From Apostichopus japonicus (Eukaryota; Echinodermata; Holothuroidea; Aspidochirotida; Stichopodidae): a DNA stretch of 64,000 nucleotides. The translations under genes and the position numbers were made by a program. The DNA lies in assembly GCF_037975245.1 (NCBI RefSeq), contig NC_092571.1:14813917-14877916 (forward strand), written 5' to 3'. The notes under the pieces are model-generated. The model had not been told where the DNA came from. It made no database searches and saw only the letters and a program-made list of their open reading frames with translations. Positions 42,001 through 43,900 of the stretch are shown here, piece after piece. Positions within the stretch are counted from its first letter, which is position 1; each line of letters starts with the position of its first letter.

Positions 42001-42526
42001 GAAAAGTTGGGGGTTCGTGGACAACTCTGACATCCACAGGGGGTTCGTGGGGGAATAAAGTTAAGGAAACCCTGGTATAGGGGGGTCTGTGATGTCATTT
42101 GAGCAAATGATTATTTTCCACAAAAAAATGCTAACCTCTTGAATTGTCCCTGCTTTCCCACCAAAGCAAAATCTCAGATTGTTGTGTGACTCGACCTCTT
42201 GTAGCCAGAGAACTTGCAGGCAAGTTCTTTAGCAAAAACACCTTCTGTAAAAATACCCAAACTACCCCTTTAAGGGTTTTGAAGAATGCTGATATATGTG
42301 GTTGAATGTTTTATCCTTTTCTTTTCCCCCAGGAGAAATGTCAGAAGAAGATAGGGAAGATTTCTCTGACTCCGATGAAGAAGATAAGCCGTCTCCCGAG
42401 AAGGAGAATCTATCCCCGCGGGAAACCCCACAGACTGGAAAACCCAAATCTAGAAGCACTCAACGACAACGGCGACGAATAAGGACGTTGAAAGAGAGAA
42501 ACGAAGGAATAACATCAGACACTTGA
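563..42526 (+). CDS. NCAPD2: Condensin I subunit D2 (CAP-D2/Cnd1), 3' 22 exons of a gene that starts left of the window
   Basis: NCAPD2 is the HEAT-repeat subunit of condensin I, the SMC2/SMC4 complex that loops and compacts chromosomes in mitosis. Twenty-two exons join in one frame to give 1,151 residues plus TGA. All 21 internal introns are GT-AG and every phase matches. Stretches that match my memory of vertebrate NCAPD2 include SYTMRN (exon 1), LTRQQAV and GRLHDKS (exon 2), AYRQLYLNP (exon 8), GATADDAEAE (exon 13), FPNLTEPWTPHLYARLRD (exons 15-16), MVKVKGQISEMA (exon 16) and NAIYNIMPDIISRLSDP (exon 17). The Cnd1 domain spans about residues 745-900 of this partial protein. The C-terminal ~150 residues are low-complexity, with basic clusters and S/T-P sites. 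Vertebrate NCAPD2 is about 1,400 residues, so roughly 250-350 N-terminal residues are missing here. No frameshift or internal stop is needed. Identity is very likely; exact exon ends are inferred from splice consensus. Confidence 0.95.
686..1847 (+). other. Intron 1: dispersed repeat and a possible SINE remnant
   Basis: About 700-1075 resembles 28090-28440 (shared GCAAAATATAACACCAT string and 'ggttaccaag' end). About 1590-1680 has a tRNA-like 'ggatagctctgtggagt ... ccccgaggttgctgatcc' pattern, possibly an old tRNA-derived SINE with decayed boxes. G run at 931-942. Confidence 0.45.
1848..2057 (+). CDS. NCAPD2: NCAPD2 exon 2 (70 codons)
   Basis: Acceptor tccacag, donor gtttgt. It begins DHIHDVNAFCRSRSLQVW and contains IPLTRQQAVLELTIGRLHDK and RRAAIQLLTALLTSNPF. 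These are helical HEAT-repeat residues, close to vertebrate LPLTRFQAVVALAVGRLADKS and NAIQLLASFLANNPF. The donor gtttgt is weaker than most in this gene. Confidence 0.94.
2058..2708 (+). other. Intron 2: no recognisable element
   Basis: 651 bp of unique-looking sequence with G-rich patches around 2155-2325. Nothing coding or structural that I can support. Confidence 0.5.
2709..2793 (+). CDS. NCAPD2: NCAPD2 exon 3 (ends phase 1)
   Basis: Acceptor tcttttag, donor gtacgt. It encodes LPVSELEASLEKEKEKLSAL, a charged helix probably linking HEAT blocks; vertebrate NCAPD2 has a similar coiled stretch here. An alternative donor gtaacg lies 6 bp upstream, but only the gtacgt donor keeps the frame into exon 4. 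Confidence 0.88.
2794..3417 (+). repeat. Intron 3: three dispersed repeat fragments
   Basis: 2895-2990 matches 30325-30440 (hairpin around 'ctactggctaaatgtcagtgg'). 3020-3170 matches the reverse complement of 63380-63545 and contains several short hairpins. 3190-3290 read on the minus strand contains 'gttagctcagtggttaacgcc', a tRNA A-box-like string, with a ~40-bp partial duplication; probably a SINE fragment. Confidence 0.55.
3418..3556 (+). CDS. NCAPD2: NCAPD2 exon 4
   Basis: Acceptor tcctcag, donor gtgaga. It enters in phase 1 and leaves in phase 2, encoding LTEEKLVQWKNIEEELEKIF and then an acidic segment (AEMERDEDHDKSSQAMEISE). This corresponds to the charged part preceding the 'leader' helix in vertebrate NCAPD2. 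Confidence 0.9.
3557..4618 (+). other. Introns 4 and 5 (flanking exon 5): unique AT-rich DNA
   Basis: Apart from exon 5, I see only homopolymers (T run near 3927-3937, C-rich stretch 4261-4288) and no repeat family member or RNA gene. Confidence 0.45.
3966..4091 (+). CDS. NCAPD2: NCAPD2 exon 5
   Basis: Acceptor tttctag, donor gtaagt. It encodes VIDEIRTYLTEFSLLKAVQL and KAARECWAEEGVFAQVPTRN, comparable to the vertebrate YQLLAKASYKKAIILTREAT segment. Phase 2 to phase 2. Confidence 0.9.
4619..4716 (+). CDS. NCAPD2: NCAPD2 exon 6
   Basis: Acceptor attttcag, donor gtaaat. It encodes an acidic run (SDEQDVEDDTEDDTDSKWDI) followed by KEMFRILKVIYTG, matching vertebrate EESEETRLLNILGLIFKG in position and character. 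Confidence 0.9.
4742..5460 (+). repeat. Dispersed repeat family B, copy 1 (interrupted by a MITE)
   Basis: It shares blocks with 18240-18870 in the same order: 'atctggcaacag..gagtga' followed by GATGTCATC, a GATGACATCACAG block, then 'aacatatct(t/c)gagttaggg' and a 'tttgaactaaagtgg' end. A fragment on the opposite strand lies at about 12060-12120. A 206-bp foldback element (5074-5279) interrupts this copy and not the 18-kb copy. Confidence 0.6.
5074..5279. mobile_element. Foldback MITE with 19-bp TIRs and a 7-bp target duplication
   Basis: Left end CATCCAGTTGGGACAATTT (5074-5092) and right end 5261-5279 are reverse complements with one mismatch. Identical AAAAGGC flanks both sides (5067-5073 and 5280-5286). 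The interior is also largely self-complementary: the 'cctgcttcagagcactcg' block reappears inverted as 'gtgctttgaagcatga', so the element would fold into one long hairpin. It sits inside repeat family B. A diverged relative lies near 55275-55445. No coding capacity; a cut-and-paste element mobilised in trans is inferred. Confidence 0.75.
5607..5761 (+). CDS. NCAPD2: NCAPD2 exon 7
   Basis: Acceptor tctcag, donor gtatgt; enters in phase 1, leaves in phase 0. It encodes a polar linker (ENKSTGELQELDIESLQRLA) and ends TKQQVLVQYLQ, close to vertebrate VKQEMLVQYLQ. The first exon bases are GTGAG, so this acceptor is immediately followed by a donor-like string. Confidence 0.93.
6309..6562 (+). CDS. 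NCAPD2: NCAPD2 exon 8 (its 3' end is the first unit of a 90-bp triplication)
   Basis: Acceptor cactacag, donor gtaagg. It encodes DCVTFAKLVQEAVPILCQLL, AVSFFVSAFEFGV, GVRKMMVLVWSKEEAVKEAV and AYRQLYLNPEGANER, near-identical in pattern to vertebrate VIEFFVMVFQFGV and AYRQLYLNP. The last ~32 nt plus the donor are repeated twice more downstream. Reading through the true donor gives an immediate in-frame TAA. Confidence 0.95.
6531..6790 (+). repeat. 90-bp tandem triplication spanning the exon 8 / intron 8 junction
   Basis: Units start at 6531, 6621 and 6711 (period exactly 90). Each carries the exon-end sequence 'ctctacctcaatcc..ggg', the donor AAAG|gtaagg (GT at 6563, 6653, 6743) and a TATATA tail. 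Units 2 and 3 share substitutions absent from unit 1, so unit 3 probably arose from unit 2. Confidence 0.9.
6930..7300 (+). repeat. ~204-bp direct duplication spanning the intron 8 / exon 9 junction
   Basis: The sequence from about 6938 to 7090 is repeated from about 7100 to 7290. It includes the polypyrimidine tract, the acceptor (ctgtacacag ending 7051 versus ctgtacgcag ending 7255) and the first ~36 nt of exon 9. The upstream copy reads RSLNIIRNLMVTCQTKP and then an in-frame stop. Confidence 0.88.
7256..7477 (+). CDS. NCAPD2: NCAPD2 exon 9 (its first ~36 nt are duplicated upstream)
   Basis: Acceptor gtacgcag, donor gtaagt. It encodes ARSLNIVRNLMLLMSGATIG, LEELICEFVRSKELPQQVFQ and ESRAALKLIGMAAG, matching vertebrate ALIQNLSLLLVDASVG and LEEILCEFV. 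An older copy of the acceptor and exon start sits 204 bp upstream (acceptor at 7051) but runs into an in-frame stop. Confidence 0.94.
7670..7802 (+). CDS. NCAPD2: NCAPD2 exon 10
   Basis: Acceptor tttaattag, donor gtaaga. It encodes ADLNLVHSNTEVLVKVGLGE and DFLLARDTCVVLLKLGGSGK, matching vertebrate KPEIVGSNLDTLVSIGL. The preceding intron is only 192 bp. Confidence 0.92.
7803..8320 (+). repeat. Intron 10 with a fragment of the hammerhead-bearing repeat (7973-8050)
   Basis: From 'aaaacaaaactgttagcaaac' near 7971 to 'gggcctgacgtttc' near 8040 it matches 38479-38563. It then diverges, so only the 3' half of the hammerhead-like motif (GAAACGTCAGG on the minus strand) is present. The rest is ATT-rich low complexity (8098-8170). 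Confidence 0.6.
8321..8405 (+). CDS. NCAPD2: NCAPD2 exon 11
   Basis: Acceptor ctttctcag, donor gtacgt. It encodes PKASSKAEPLRFPSDHGMFS and RLADILVNG, matching vertebrate PPFRLPQEHRLFERLRETV in layout (proline-rich linker, then helix). Confidence 0.9.
8443..8834 (-). mobile_element. tRNA-derived SINE (minus strand) with (ATT)n tail
   Basis: On the minus strand the 5' head near 8833 carries an A-box-like TGGTCAAGTGGTTAAGG (8810-8826) and a B box GGTTCAAGCCC (8772-8782), about 28 bp apart as in a tRNA. A body with 'ccttgggcaaggcactttatc' follows, and the 3' end is an ATT/AAT microsatellite (8443-8469). A second, more decayed copy lies on the plus strand at 28530-28860. It has no ORF and would depend on a LINE. 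Confidence 0.75.
8835..9959 (+). other. Intron 11, central part: no recognised element
   Basis: AT-rich sequence with one short tandem repeat (13-bp gatgaagtcactt, three copies near 9291-9331). No coding potential or named repeat found. Confidence 0.4.
9960..10510 (+). repeat. Dispersed repeat family A, copy 1
   Basis: It shares ordered blocks with 26700-27115, 31370-31710 and 60310-60600 (same strand) and 17400-17860 (opposite strand): a 'cgggagttgtcgttttg' block, 'ttgaaacccatctccattac', TGATGTCATATTTAGA followed by a GACTTGATCAAGTC-type palindrome, and a 'tcttagctgtttgggggag' block. Confidence 0.65.
10752..11068 (+). CDS. NCAPD2: NCAPD2 exon 12 (largest in the window, 317 nt)
   Basis: Acceptor cttcctcag, donor gtaagg. 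It encodes WIPLAEQALKVIFLLSEHPE, the helical block FLGLVGQAALQMLMHLDVYL, TELKRRNNIMEGE and a lysine-rich end (KNKDKKKGRNTTT). This matches vertebrate WIPFKEVAVTLIYQLAEGPE and LAGDVALQQLVHLE. Several short open frames overlap it in other frames and were discarded. Confidence 0.95.
11069..12529 (+). other. Intron 12: mostly unique, with a family B fragment
   Basis: 12060-12120 contains 'gatgtcactcactc...gttgccagatgca', the reverse complement of the family B block at 4885-4925. A 13-bp G run occupies 11991-12003. Nothing else recognised. Confidence 0.45.
12530..12647 (+). CDS. NCAPD2: NCAPD2 exon 13
   Basis: Acceptor acctttcag, donor gtgagg. It encodes an acidic stretch, then EMGLTGATADDAEAEFIRKI and CDTEIVNG. 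This is a strongly conserved NCAPD2 signature (vertebrate EELGLVGATADDTEAELIRGICEMELL). Confidence 0.96.
12648..13724 (+). repeat. Intron 13 with a ~140-bp direct duplication (13362-13605)
   Basis: The block 'tgatgtaatgatgttgttgt..' followed by a C-rich tract, 'gtaag(c/g)gaggg(c)tcatgctt' and 'agctca(a)ctgcaact..cttttgag' occurs at about 13362-13480 and again at 13507-13600. G-rich satellites at 12954-12968 and 13105-13128. Confidence 0.6.
13725..13900 (+). CDS. NCAPD2: NCAPD2 exon 14
   Basis: Acceptor ctgcctag, donor gtaagg. It encodes PNLLGAIEPLMVHILSNPNK, SDPSLQASSSLALAKFMLVS and LLFTILER, matching vertebrate YSNPDLSAAASLALGKFCMIS and LLFTMLE. It leads into the Cnd1 domain. Confidence 0.95.
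13970..14608. mobile_element. Probable TIR element in intron 14
   Basis: The start CTTAAAGGCATTGAAGACTC (13970) and the reverse complement of the end at 14585-14608 (CTTAAATTGCATGAAGACTA) match over ~20 bp with small differences, giving a 639-bp unit. No transposase frame is visible. Target duplications are not obvious, so boundaries are approximate. Confidence 0.45.
14843..14946 (+). CDS. NCAPD2: NCAPD2 exon 15 (Cnd1 domain start)
   Basis: Acceptor aatctacag, donor gtagga. It encodes VPQPHIRANTIIAIGDLTFR and FPNLTEPWTPHLYAR, nearly the vertebrate LPIVRSNLMVATGDLAIRFPNLVDPWTPHLYAR. This is the signature start of the non-SMC condensin subunit domain. Confidence 0.97.
15163..15340 (+). CDS. 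NCAPD2: NCAPD2 exon 16 (Cnd1 domain core)
   Basis: Acceptor cccttccag, donor gtaaat. It encodes LRDDSVLVRKNTLLVLTHLI, LNDMVKVKGQISEMATCIVD and ERLAALAKMFFFELSKK, with the invariant MVKVKGQxSEMA motif of CAP-D2/CAP-D3. The preceding intron is only 216 bp. Confidence 0.97.
15530..16380. repeat. AT-rich minisatellite in intron 16
   Basis: About 850 bp of degenerate units such as TAGTATAGTATATTACATTA and TATTGTGTAGTATAGTACAT. A ~61-bp unit is nearly identical between 15990 and 16145. It fills most of the intron between exons 16 and 17. Confidence 0.85.
16706..16800 (+). CDS. NCAPD2: NCAPD2 exon 17 (Cnd1 domain)
   Basis: Acceptor cttctcaag, donor gtattt (weak). It encodes GNAIYNIMPDIISRLSDPDI and GLPEDQFKIILR, almost residue-for-residue the vertebrate GNAIYNLLPDIISRLSDPELG. 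The frame happens to stay open for 300 nt past the donor, so intron retention would add about 100 unrelated residues. Confidence 0.97.
16801..17400 (+). other. Intron 17, 5' part: nothing recognised
   Basis: Starts with a weak donor (gtattt). The exon 17 frame stays open to 17101 by chance. 17200-17340 is a degenerate 'aagaaaatatta' repeat. Confidence 0.45.
17400..17860 (-). repeat. Dispersed repeat family A, copy 2 (opposite strand)
   Basis: 17502-17515 is the perfect palindrome GACTTGATCAAGTC followed by 'taaatatgaca', the mirror of the family core. 17760-17835 mirrors the 'agatatatcctagttt' and 'tgtcgttttgtaa' blocks of the 10-kb copy. It ends at a 16-bp G run (17835-17850). Confidence 0.6.
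18240..18870 (+). repeat. Dispersed repeat family B, copy 2 (uninterrupted)
   Basis: Same block order as 4742-5460 without the MITE: 'catctggcaacagcagaatg', GATGATGTCATC, GATGACATCACAG, 'aacatatctcgagttaggg' and 'ttcaactagaagtgtgg'. It gives the pre-insertion state for the MITE at 5074-5279. Confidence 0.6.
18871..20990 (+). other. Intron 17, central part: no gene recognised
   Basis: Two kilobases of AT-rich, apparently single-copy DNA. Compositional changes near 19570-19950 (more GC, non-repetitive) could mark unknown repeats or conserved non-coding DNA, which sequence inspection alone cannot decide. Confidence 0.35.
20990..21500 (+). repeat. ~100-120-bp tandem repeat, about five units
   Basis: Each unit reads roughly 'gcaagaatataataaa', 'tctcaattaatgcaacattc', 'aatatttcagattagcttca', 'ggaaacaagagagaggcata' and 'aaccacatagcatt'. 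Unit length varies by indels. The 104-codon open frame across 21048-21362 is a product of the repeat, not a gene. Confidence 0.85.
21501..22986 (+). other. Intron 17, 3' part: degenerate duplication
   Basis: 21895-21990 and 22132-22225 look like diverged direct copies ('ttttgataatc', 'gggctc/aggctc..aggatt', 'cttttaaagacg/ccattaaagacg'). Homopolymers at 21738-21756 (T) and 21798-21808 (G). No gene found. Confidence 0.4.
22987..23067 (+). CDS. NCAPD2: NCAPD2 exon 18
   Basis: Acceptor ccgtttcag, donor gtacaa. It encodes YLFAFIQKDRQAESLVEKLC and HRFRASR, matching vertebrate LLSYITKDKQTESLVEKLCQRFRTSR. It lies after a 6.2-kb intron. Confidence 0.96.
23573..23720 (-). mobile_element. LINE 3'-end fragment (minus strand) in intron 18
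   Basis: 'ggtggaggaggactgaa..a..agc..tatgagcagtccccc' matches 62700-62757, where it lies downstream of a recognisable reverse-transcriptase C-terminus on the same (minus) strand. Only the 3' untranslated end is present here. Confidence 0.5.
23959..24142 (+). CDS. NCAPD2: NCAPD2 exon 19
   Basis: Acceptor ctaatttcag, donor gtaatt. It encodes SEQQSRELAFCLSMLNYSDK, SLRKLQENLACYAEKLSDKE and YFTSILSKSKKVIKQESK, matching vertebrate RQQRDLAYCVSQLPLTERGL and FGDKLSDESIF. It ends in phase 0. Confidence 0.95.
24582..25115. repeat. Intron 19 minisatellite 1: 41-bp unit, 82-bp higher-order period
   Basis: About 13 units of roughly 41 bp alternate between an A type ('gatggaggggtgatacc..ttcagtacct') and a B type ('gatgaaggggtgacacc..ttcagtatct'). 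The repeating block is therefore a dimer of ~82 bp. Confidence 0.9.
25360..25770. repeat. Intron 19 minisatellite 2: ~33-bp unit
   Basis: About 12 units of the type 'ggcgaagtgatccacccacc' plus 'ttcctctcactct'. Because the period is mostly a multiple of three and lacks stops, long frames stay open on both strands (HPPSHPGE-type and GGSLRQSERK-type peptides). They are simple repeats inside an intron, ending just before the exon 20 acceptor. Confidence 0.85.
25839..25977 (+). CDS. NCAPD2: NCAPD2 exon 20 (start of the C-terminal tail)
   Basis: Acceptor cgtttcag, donor gtaagt. It encodes ALFDDFQAKLLEFHQKGVSD (vertebrate IIDEFEQKLRACHTRGLDG), then an Ala/Lys-rich stretch ending AVPAKTPKG. KTPK is a minimal CDK-type site. 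An overlapping +1-frame open frame is a shadow. Confidence 0.93.
26123..26194 (-). tRNA. tRNA-like sequence (pseudo-tRNA or SINE head)
   Basis: Read on the minus strand, 72 nt fold as a cloverleaf: acceptor GCGTCCA/TGGAGGC with one mismatch, A box TAGCCTAGTTGGT, an anticodon stem with one mismatch and 7-nt loop ATATAAA, and a perfect T arm CCGGG-TTCGAAT-CCCGG. The implied anticodon ATA is not one normally used, so a tRNA-derived repeat is more likely than a functional gene. Confidence 0.5.
26345..26664. mobile_element. hAT-like non-autonomous element, copy 1, with perfect 8-bp TSD
   Basis: Ends CAGGGTTTCCCTAACTT and, inverted, CAGGGGTTCCCTAACTG: the CAGGGGTTCCC type of terminus typical of hAT elements. 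Both sides carry the identical octamer CTTTAAAG (26337-26344 and 26665-26672), the hAT target duplication length. 320 bp, no ORF. It is highly similar, in reverse orientation, to 41746-42074. Confidence 0.85.
26700..27115 (+). repeat. Dispersed repeat family A, copy 3 (interrupted)
   Basis: It matches the copy at 9960-10510: 'gggatatatcctag', 'tgggagctgtcattgtttt', and TGATGTCATGTTTAGACTTG followed by CTCAAGTC (27082-27110). The element at 26904-27039 is inserted between its two halves. Confidence 0.6.
26904..27039. mobile_element. 136-bp inverted-repeat element with 7-bp direct flanks
   Basis: Left arm TTGGCTTAATAGGGACATAG (from 26908) and right arm 27011-27035 (reverse complement GTGGCTTAATATGGACATAG) form the TIRs. 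The centre has three ~21-bp copies of 'atctcaaaattttgactttt'. CAGTAGT occurs immediately outside on both sides (26897-26903, 27040-27046), consistent with a target duplication. Confidence 0.65.
27125..27456. mobile_element. Foldback element with ~60-70-bp inverted arms
   Basis: The left arm (27125-27195) runs from GTGTTTATACAGA to GCCGCTCTGGCAATAA. The right arm (27401-27456) is its inverse (TTATTGCCAGAGTGGC ... TCTGTATAAACATC). A third partial copy of the inner part (gccactctggctataaatta) lies at 27301-27320. No ORF. Confidence 0.65.
28090..28440 (+). repeat. Dispersed repeat shared with intron 1
   Basis: The blocks 'ggggtcaccaaaatattttg', 'gcaaaatataacaccatttt' and 'ggggtaaccaag' occur here and, more decayed, at about 700-1075. 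Confidence 0.45.
28530..28860 (+). mobile_element. tRNA-derived SINE, decayed copy (plus strand)
   Basis: Same body as the minus-strand copy at 8443-8834: 'caatggacttgtg', 'gttgtgtccttg.acaaggc', 'cattgcctctctccaccc', 'gtggggac(c)tgcaag', 'gtggctgcaccctatggg', 'cccaggggacatg'. The A and B boxes are mutated. Confidence 0.65.
28861..31330 (+). other. Intron 20, part: no gene; a perfect hairpin and homopolymers
   Basis: 30342-30351 and 30357-30366 form a perfect 10-bp stem (ATCCACTGGC ... GCCAGTGGAT) in a repeat shared with 2895-2990. G run at 29749-29762. The rest is unassigned. Confidence 0.4.
31370..31710 (+). repeat. Dispersed repeat family A, copy 4
   Basis: It contains 'gaacccatctccgtcac', TGATGTCATATTTAGACTTG followed by CTCAAGTC (palindrome-like core 31563-31576) and 'cttttctcagttgtt'. 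Same order as 10201-10503. Confidence 0.65.
31735..31938. repeat. 27-bp minisatellite, about 7-8 units
   Basis: The unit is 'gacaaagagggcctctgaca' plus 'tgggtat'. A period of 27 with no stop leaves a frame open on the minus strand with the nonapeptide MSEALFVIP repeated. It is flanked by a 17-bp G run at 31967-31983. Confidence 0.9.
31984..36040 (+). other. Intron 20, 3' part: no gene recognised
   Basis: Mostly AT-rich unique DNA with simple repeats: T run 32405-32422, a (TTTTG)n-like stretch 33042-33076, (CTGT)n 33951-33967 and purine-rich 35860-35935. The segments 33470-33610 and 35290-35600 are less simple and may be unknown repeats. Confidence 0.35.
36050..36089. repeat. (TA)n microsatellite
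   Basis: About 20 uninterrupted AT dinucleotides. Short frames encoding YIYIYI across it are artefacts. Confidence 0.95.
36314..36352 (+). ncRNA. Hammerhead-ribozyme-like motif 2 (plus strand, intron 20)
   Basis: Order 5'-3': TGCA (stem I), CTGAAGA plus one extra A (core), a 15-nt segment with an imperfect stem II, GAAA, then GCTC (stem III AGCT palindrome plus C17 of the CTC cleavage triplet), TGCA (stem I partner). Stem I arms are fully complementary over 4 bp. The layout equals that of the minus-strand motif at 40691-40731 although the sequences differ. Stem II is weak here, so activity is doubtful. Confidence 0.4.
36953..37192 (+). CDS. NCAPD2: NCAPD2 exon 21 (basic/acidic tail)
   Basis: Acceptor ccactttcag, donor gtacaa. 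It encodes KTPATQTGRRRRNKKSLQTP, SLSSKKGRPKHKIPAPILFS and SDEDSDDVFAPPSEKETKK. The cluster GRRRRNKK is a plausible nuclear localization signal. FSSDEDSDD parallels the vertebrate VVFSSDESSEED. Two T-P sites (KTPA, QTPS) are visible. Confidence 0.93.
37441..37600 (-). repeat. Hammerhead-bearing repeat, copy 2 (motif 37460-37500)
   Basis: ~160 bp, roughly 90% alike to 38531-38690. The minus strand retains the stem II hairpin GATCCT-GCT-AGGATC and GAAAC, but the core reads TTGA instead of CTGA and the cleavage triplet ATC instead of GTC, so this copy looks decayed. Confidence 0.7.
37601..38478 (+). other. Intron 21, 5' part: no gene recognised
   Basis: Purine-rich simple DNA 37610-37710, then unassigned sequence. 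38000-38330 is compositionally more complex, but I cannot classify it. Confidence 0.35.
38479..38730 (-). repeat. Hammerhead-bearing repeat, copy 3, with terminal inverted repeats
   Basis: 38531-38563 and 38695-38726 are near-perfect inverted repeats of ~32 bp (GAATGTGTA ... GGCCTGATGTTTC and its complement). The minus-strand motif 38551-38592 keeps the stem II hairpin but has a disrupted CTGA core. The inverted end at 38695-38712 is the 3' half of the same motif on the plus strand. The upstream 50 bp match 7971-8020. Confidence 0.7.
38731..40640 (+). other. Intron 21, central part: no gene recognised
   Basis: Unassigned AT-rich DNA. 39350-39800 has a more even base composition and could be an unknown repeat or conserved non-coding DNA. 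Confidence 0.35.
40691..40731 (-). ncRNA. Hammerhead-ribozyme-like motif 1 (best copy)
   Basis: Minus strand, 5'-3': GCCT (stem I), CTGAAGA + A (core), GATCCT-GCT-AGGATC (6-bp stem II, 3-nt loop), GAAA, CGTC (stem III ACGT, then the C17 cleavage position after GTC), AGGC (stem I partner). All canonical core residues C3 U4 G5 A6, G8 A9, G12 A13 A14 and GUC are present. One A is inserted between A9 and stem II. Stem III has no loop, so it could only form between two copies, as proposed for the short-stem hammerheads of Penelope-like elements and retrozymes. It is flanked by an AAT microsatellite and lies in NCAPD2 intron 21, antisense to the gene. Confidence 0.6.
41074..41560. repeat. 30-bp minisatellite, about 16 units
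   Basis: The unit is 'ggtgtagatttggtgtgggt' plus 'cgggggagct'. The period of 30 leaves repetitive frames (VDLVWVGGAG-type) open on both strands. They are not genes. Confidence 0.92.
41746..42074. mobile_element. hAT-like non-autonomous element, copy 2 (inverted relative to copy 1)
   Basis: Starts CAGGGGTTCCCTAACTGG and ends in the inverse of CAGGGTTTCCTTAACTTT. Its interior matches the reverse complement of 26345-26664 over ~320 bp. The left flank GTCTAGAC fits the nTnTAGAn preference of hAT targets, but the right flank (GTATAGGG) has diverged. Confidence 0.8.
42333..42526 (+). CDS. NCAPD2: NCAPD2 exon 22 (terminal coding exon with stop)
   Basis: Acceptor tttcccccag; stop TGA at 42524-42526. 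It encodes EMSEEDREDFSDSDEEDKPS, PEKENLSPRETPQTGKPKSR and a basic end (RQRRRIRTLKERN). LSPRETPQ carries adjacent S-P and T-P sites, and vertebrate NCAPD2 also ends in an S/T-P and Arg-rich tail. An in-frame ATG at 42338 is internal. Confidence 0.93.
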
Positions 42527-42537
42527 TTCCAACTTAA

Positions 42538-42543
42538 AATAAA
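42538..42543 (+). promoter_or_regulatory. Candidate polyadenylation signal AATAAA
   Basis: A perfect AATAAA begins only 12 nt after the NCAPD2 stop and is followed at 42580-42660 by T-rich and GT-rich sequence, the usual downstream element. If used, the 3' UTR would be about 30-40 nt. I did not find another canonical hexamer in the next ~600 bp. Confidence 0.5.
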
Positions 42544-43900
42544 ACATAAAACCCGTTCTAATTCCCTGTAAATATTTACTCTTTTTTTGTCTTCTTTTAT
42601 GGGGGGGGTGGGGGGTTCTGGTTTGTTTTGTCCCTTGTATATATTCTTTTCATGTCGTGGTAGGAGTAAATGAAGTCTATTTTGCCGTGTTGTCAAATGG
42701 TACAAACTTGATCGGAAAGACAGAGATGGTTGGATCGGTTCGTTTTTTTTTTATAGTTTTTTTTTTGGTAGCATGCTAGCAAAACACAAACAAGCCAGTG
42801 CTTTTTGGTTACAATTGTTACGACAATGCTCGTACAGTTGAGTCGTTAGAAATGATTTGCTTGCTCCTTGTATGTATATGTTTTATAGTCTTTTGTCGAA
42901 ACAAATGTGGTCCCTGGAGGGATTGTGATTTTCTTTCTTAATCGTTGCAACATTGCCTCTGTGGACGGTTGCTGCTTTTATTAGTATTTATTGCTGAACA
43001 TGCAGTATGGGTCTGCACTTGGTCAGTCGCAGATGCAATCAGTCAGTGGCAGATGCAATCAGTCAGTGGCAGGCGCACTAGCAGTATATGACATTGCATG
43101 CCTTTTAATTCTTTTTTCTTTTTTTTTGCCACATATTCGTGTAAAGTAATAATATAAATGCAATCAAGAATTTTCAATTTCACTCAGATTCATTATATGA
43201 ATACATTTTCCGTGAATTAATTGTAGTAACATTTGCATACTTTTATAAAGACATCAGAGTGCTTACAGCAGTCGCGAAGAAACGAATAACCTCGTTCAGA
43301 AATGTTAGATAATTTTTCAACCTTCTTTTCAGAAAAGTAGATGGATCTTTATAAGATTGAGATCCAACCAAAGTGTGTGTAGATTAAGGGTTTCCGATTA
43401 ATTTGCTACGGGGGCCACAGGAAAAAAAAAACATTGGTCGGACTGAGCAAAGGACCAGGGAGGATATCAAAATCTCAATATAGCTAATTGAGATTTGGAC
43501 AATTTTTCAGGGTTGTATAGTATAGTATTGACCTTTGACCTGTGGTTCCGGGGGCCTGCGAGCCACAAGATATCCTCCAATTAGTTTCGAGATTGTGAGT
43601 TGACTGTGTTTATTTCGCTGGTTAGATCGAGGTTCCATTTCAGGAAGTTCCATTGCAAGGTTTCTGATTCAGCCACCGGCTCAAGCCTAATGAAAACGTT
43701 TTCTTTAAACAAAAATTATGAAGTCTGGTCTTTAAAAGGGTCAAAAGGTTAAAAACATAATAGGTAAAAGTATTTTGAAGGACGTGCTATGTCTAAGAGG
43801 TACTCGATGCAGCCCTTTGGGAGGAAAAAAACAAAAGATTGTTTTTGTTGAGCAAGAACGAATCTTTTTTAAACTTTATTGTAATATATTTTGACCATGC
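42544..43900 (+). other. 3' flank of NCAPD2
   Basis: G/T-rich tract 42592-42660 just after the stop, a ~22-bp repeat (cagtcagtggcagatgcaat, ~2.5 copies, 43021-43075) and a perfect DR1 pair TGACCTTTGACCT at 43529-43541. No further coding exon recognised. Confidence 0.45.
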
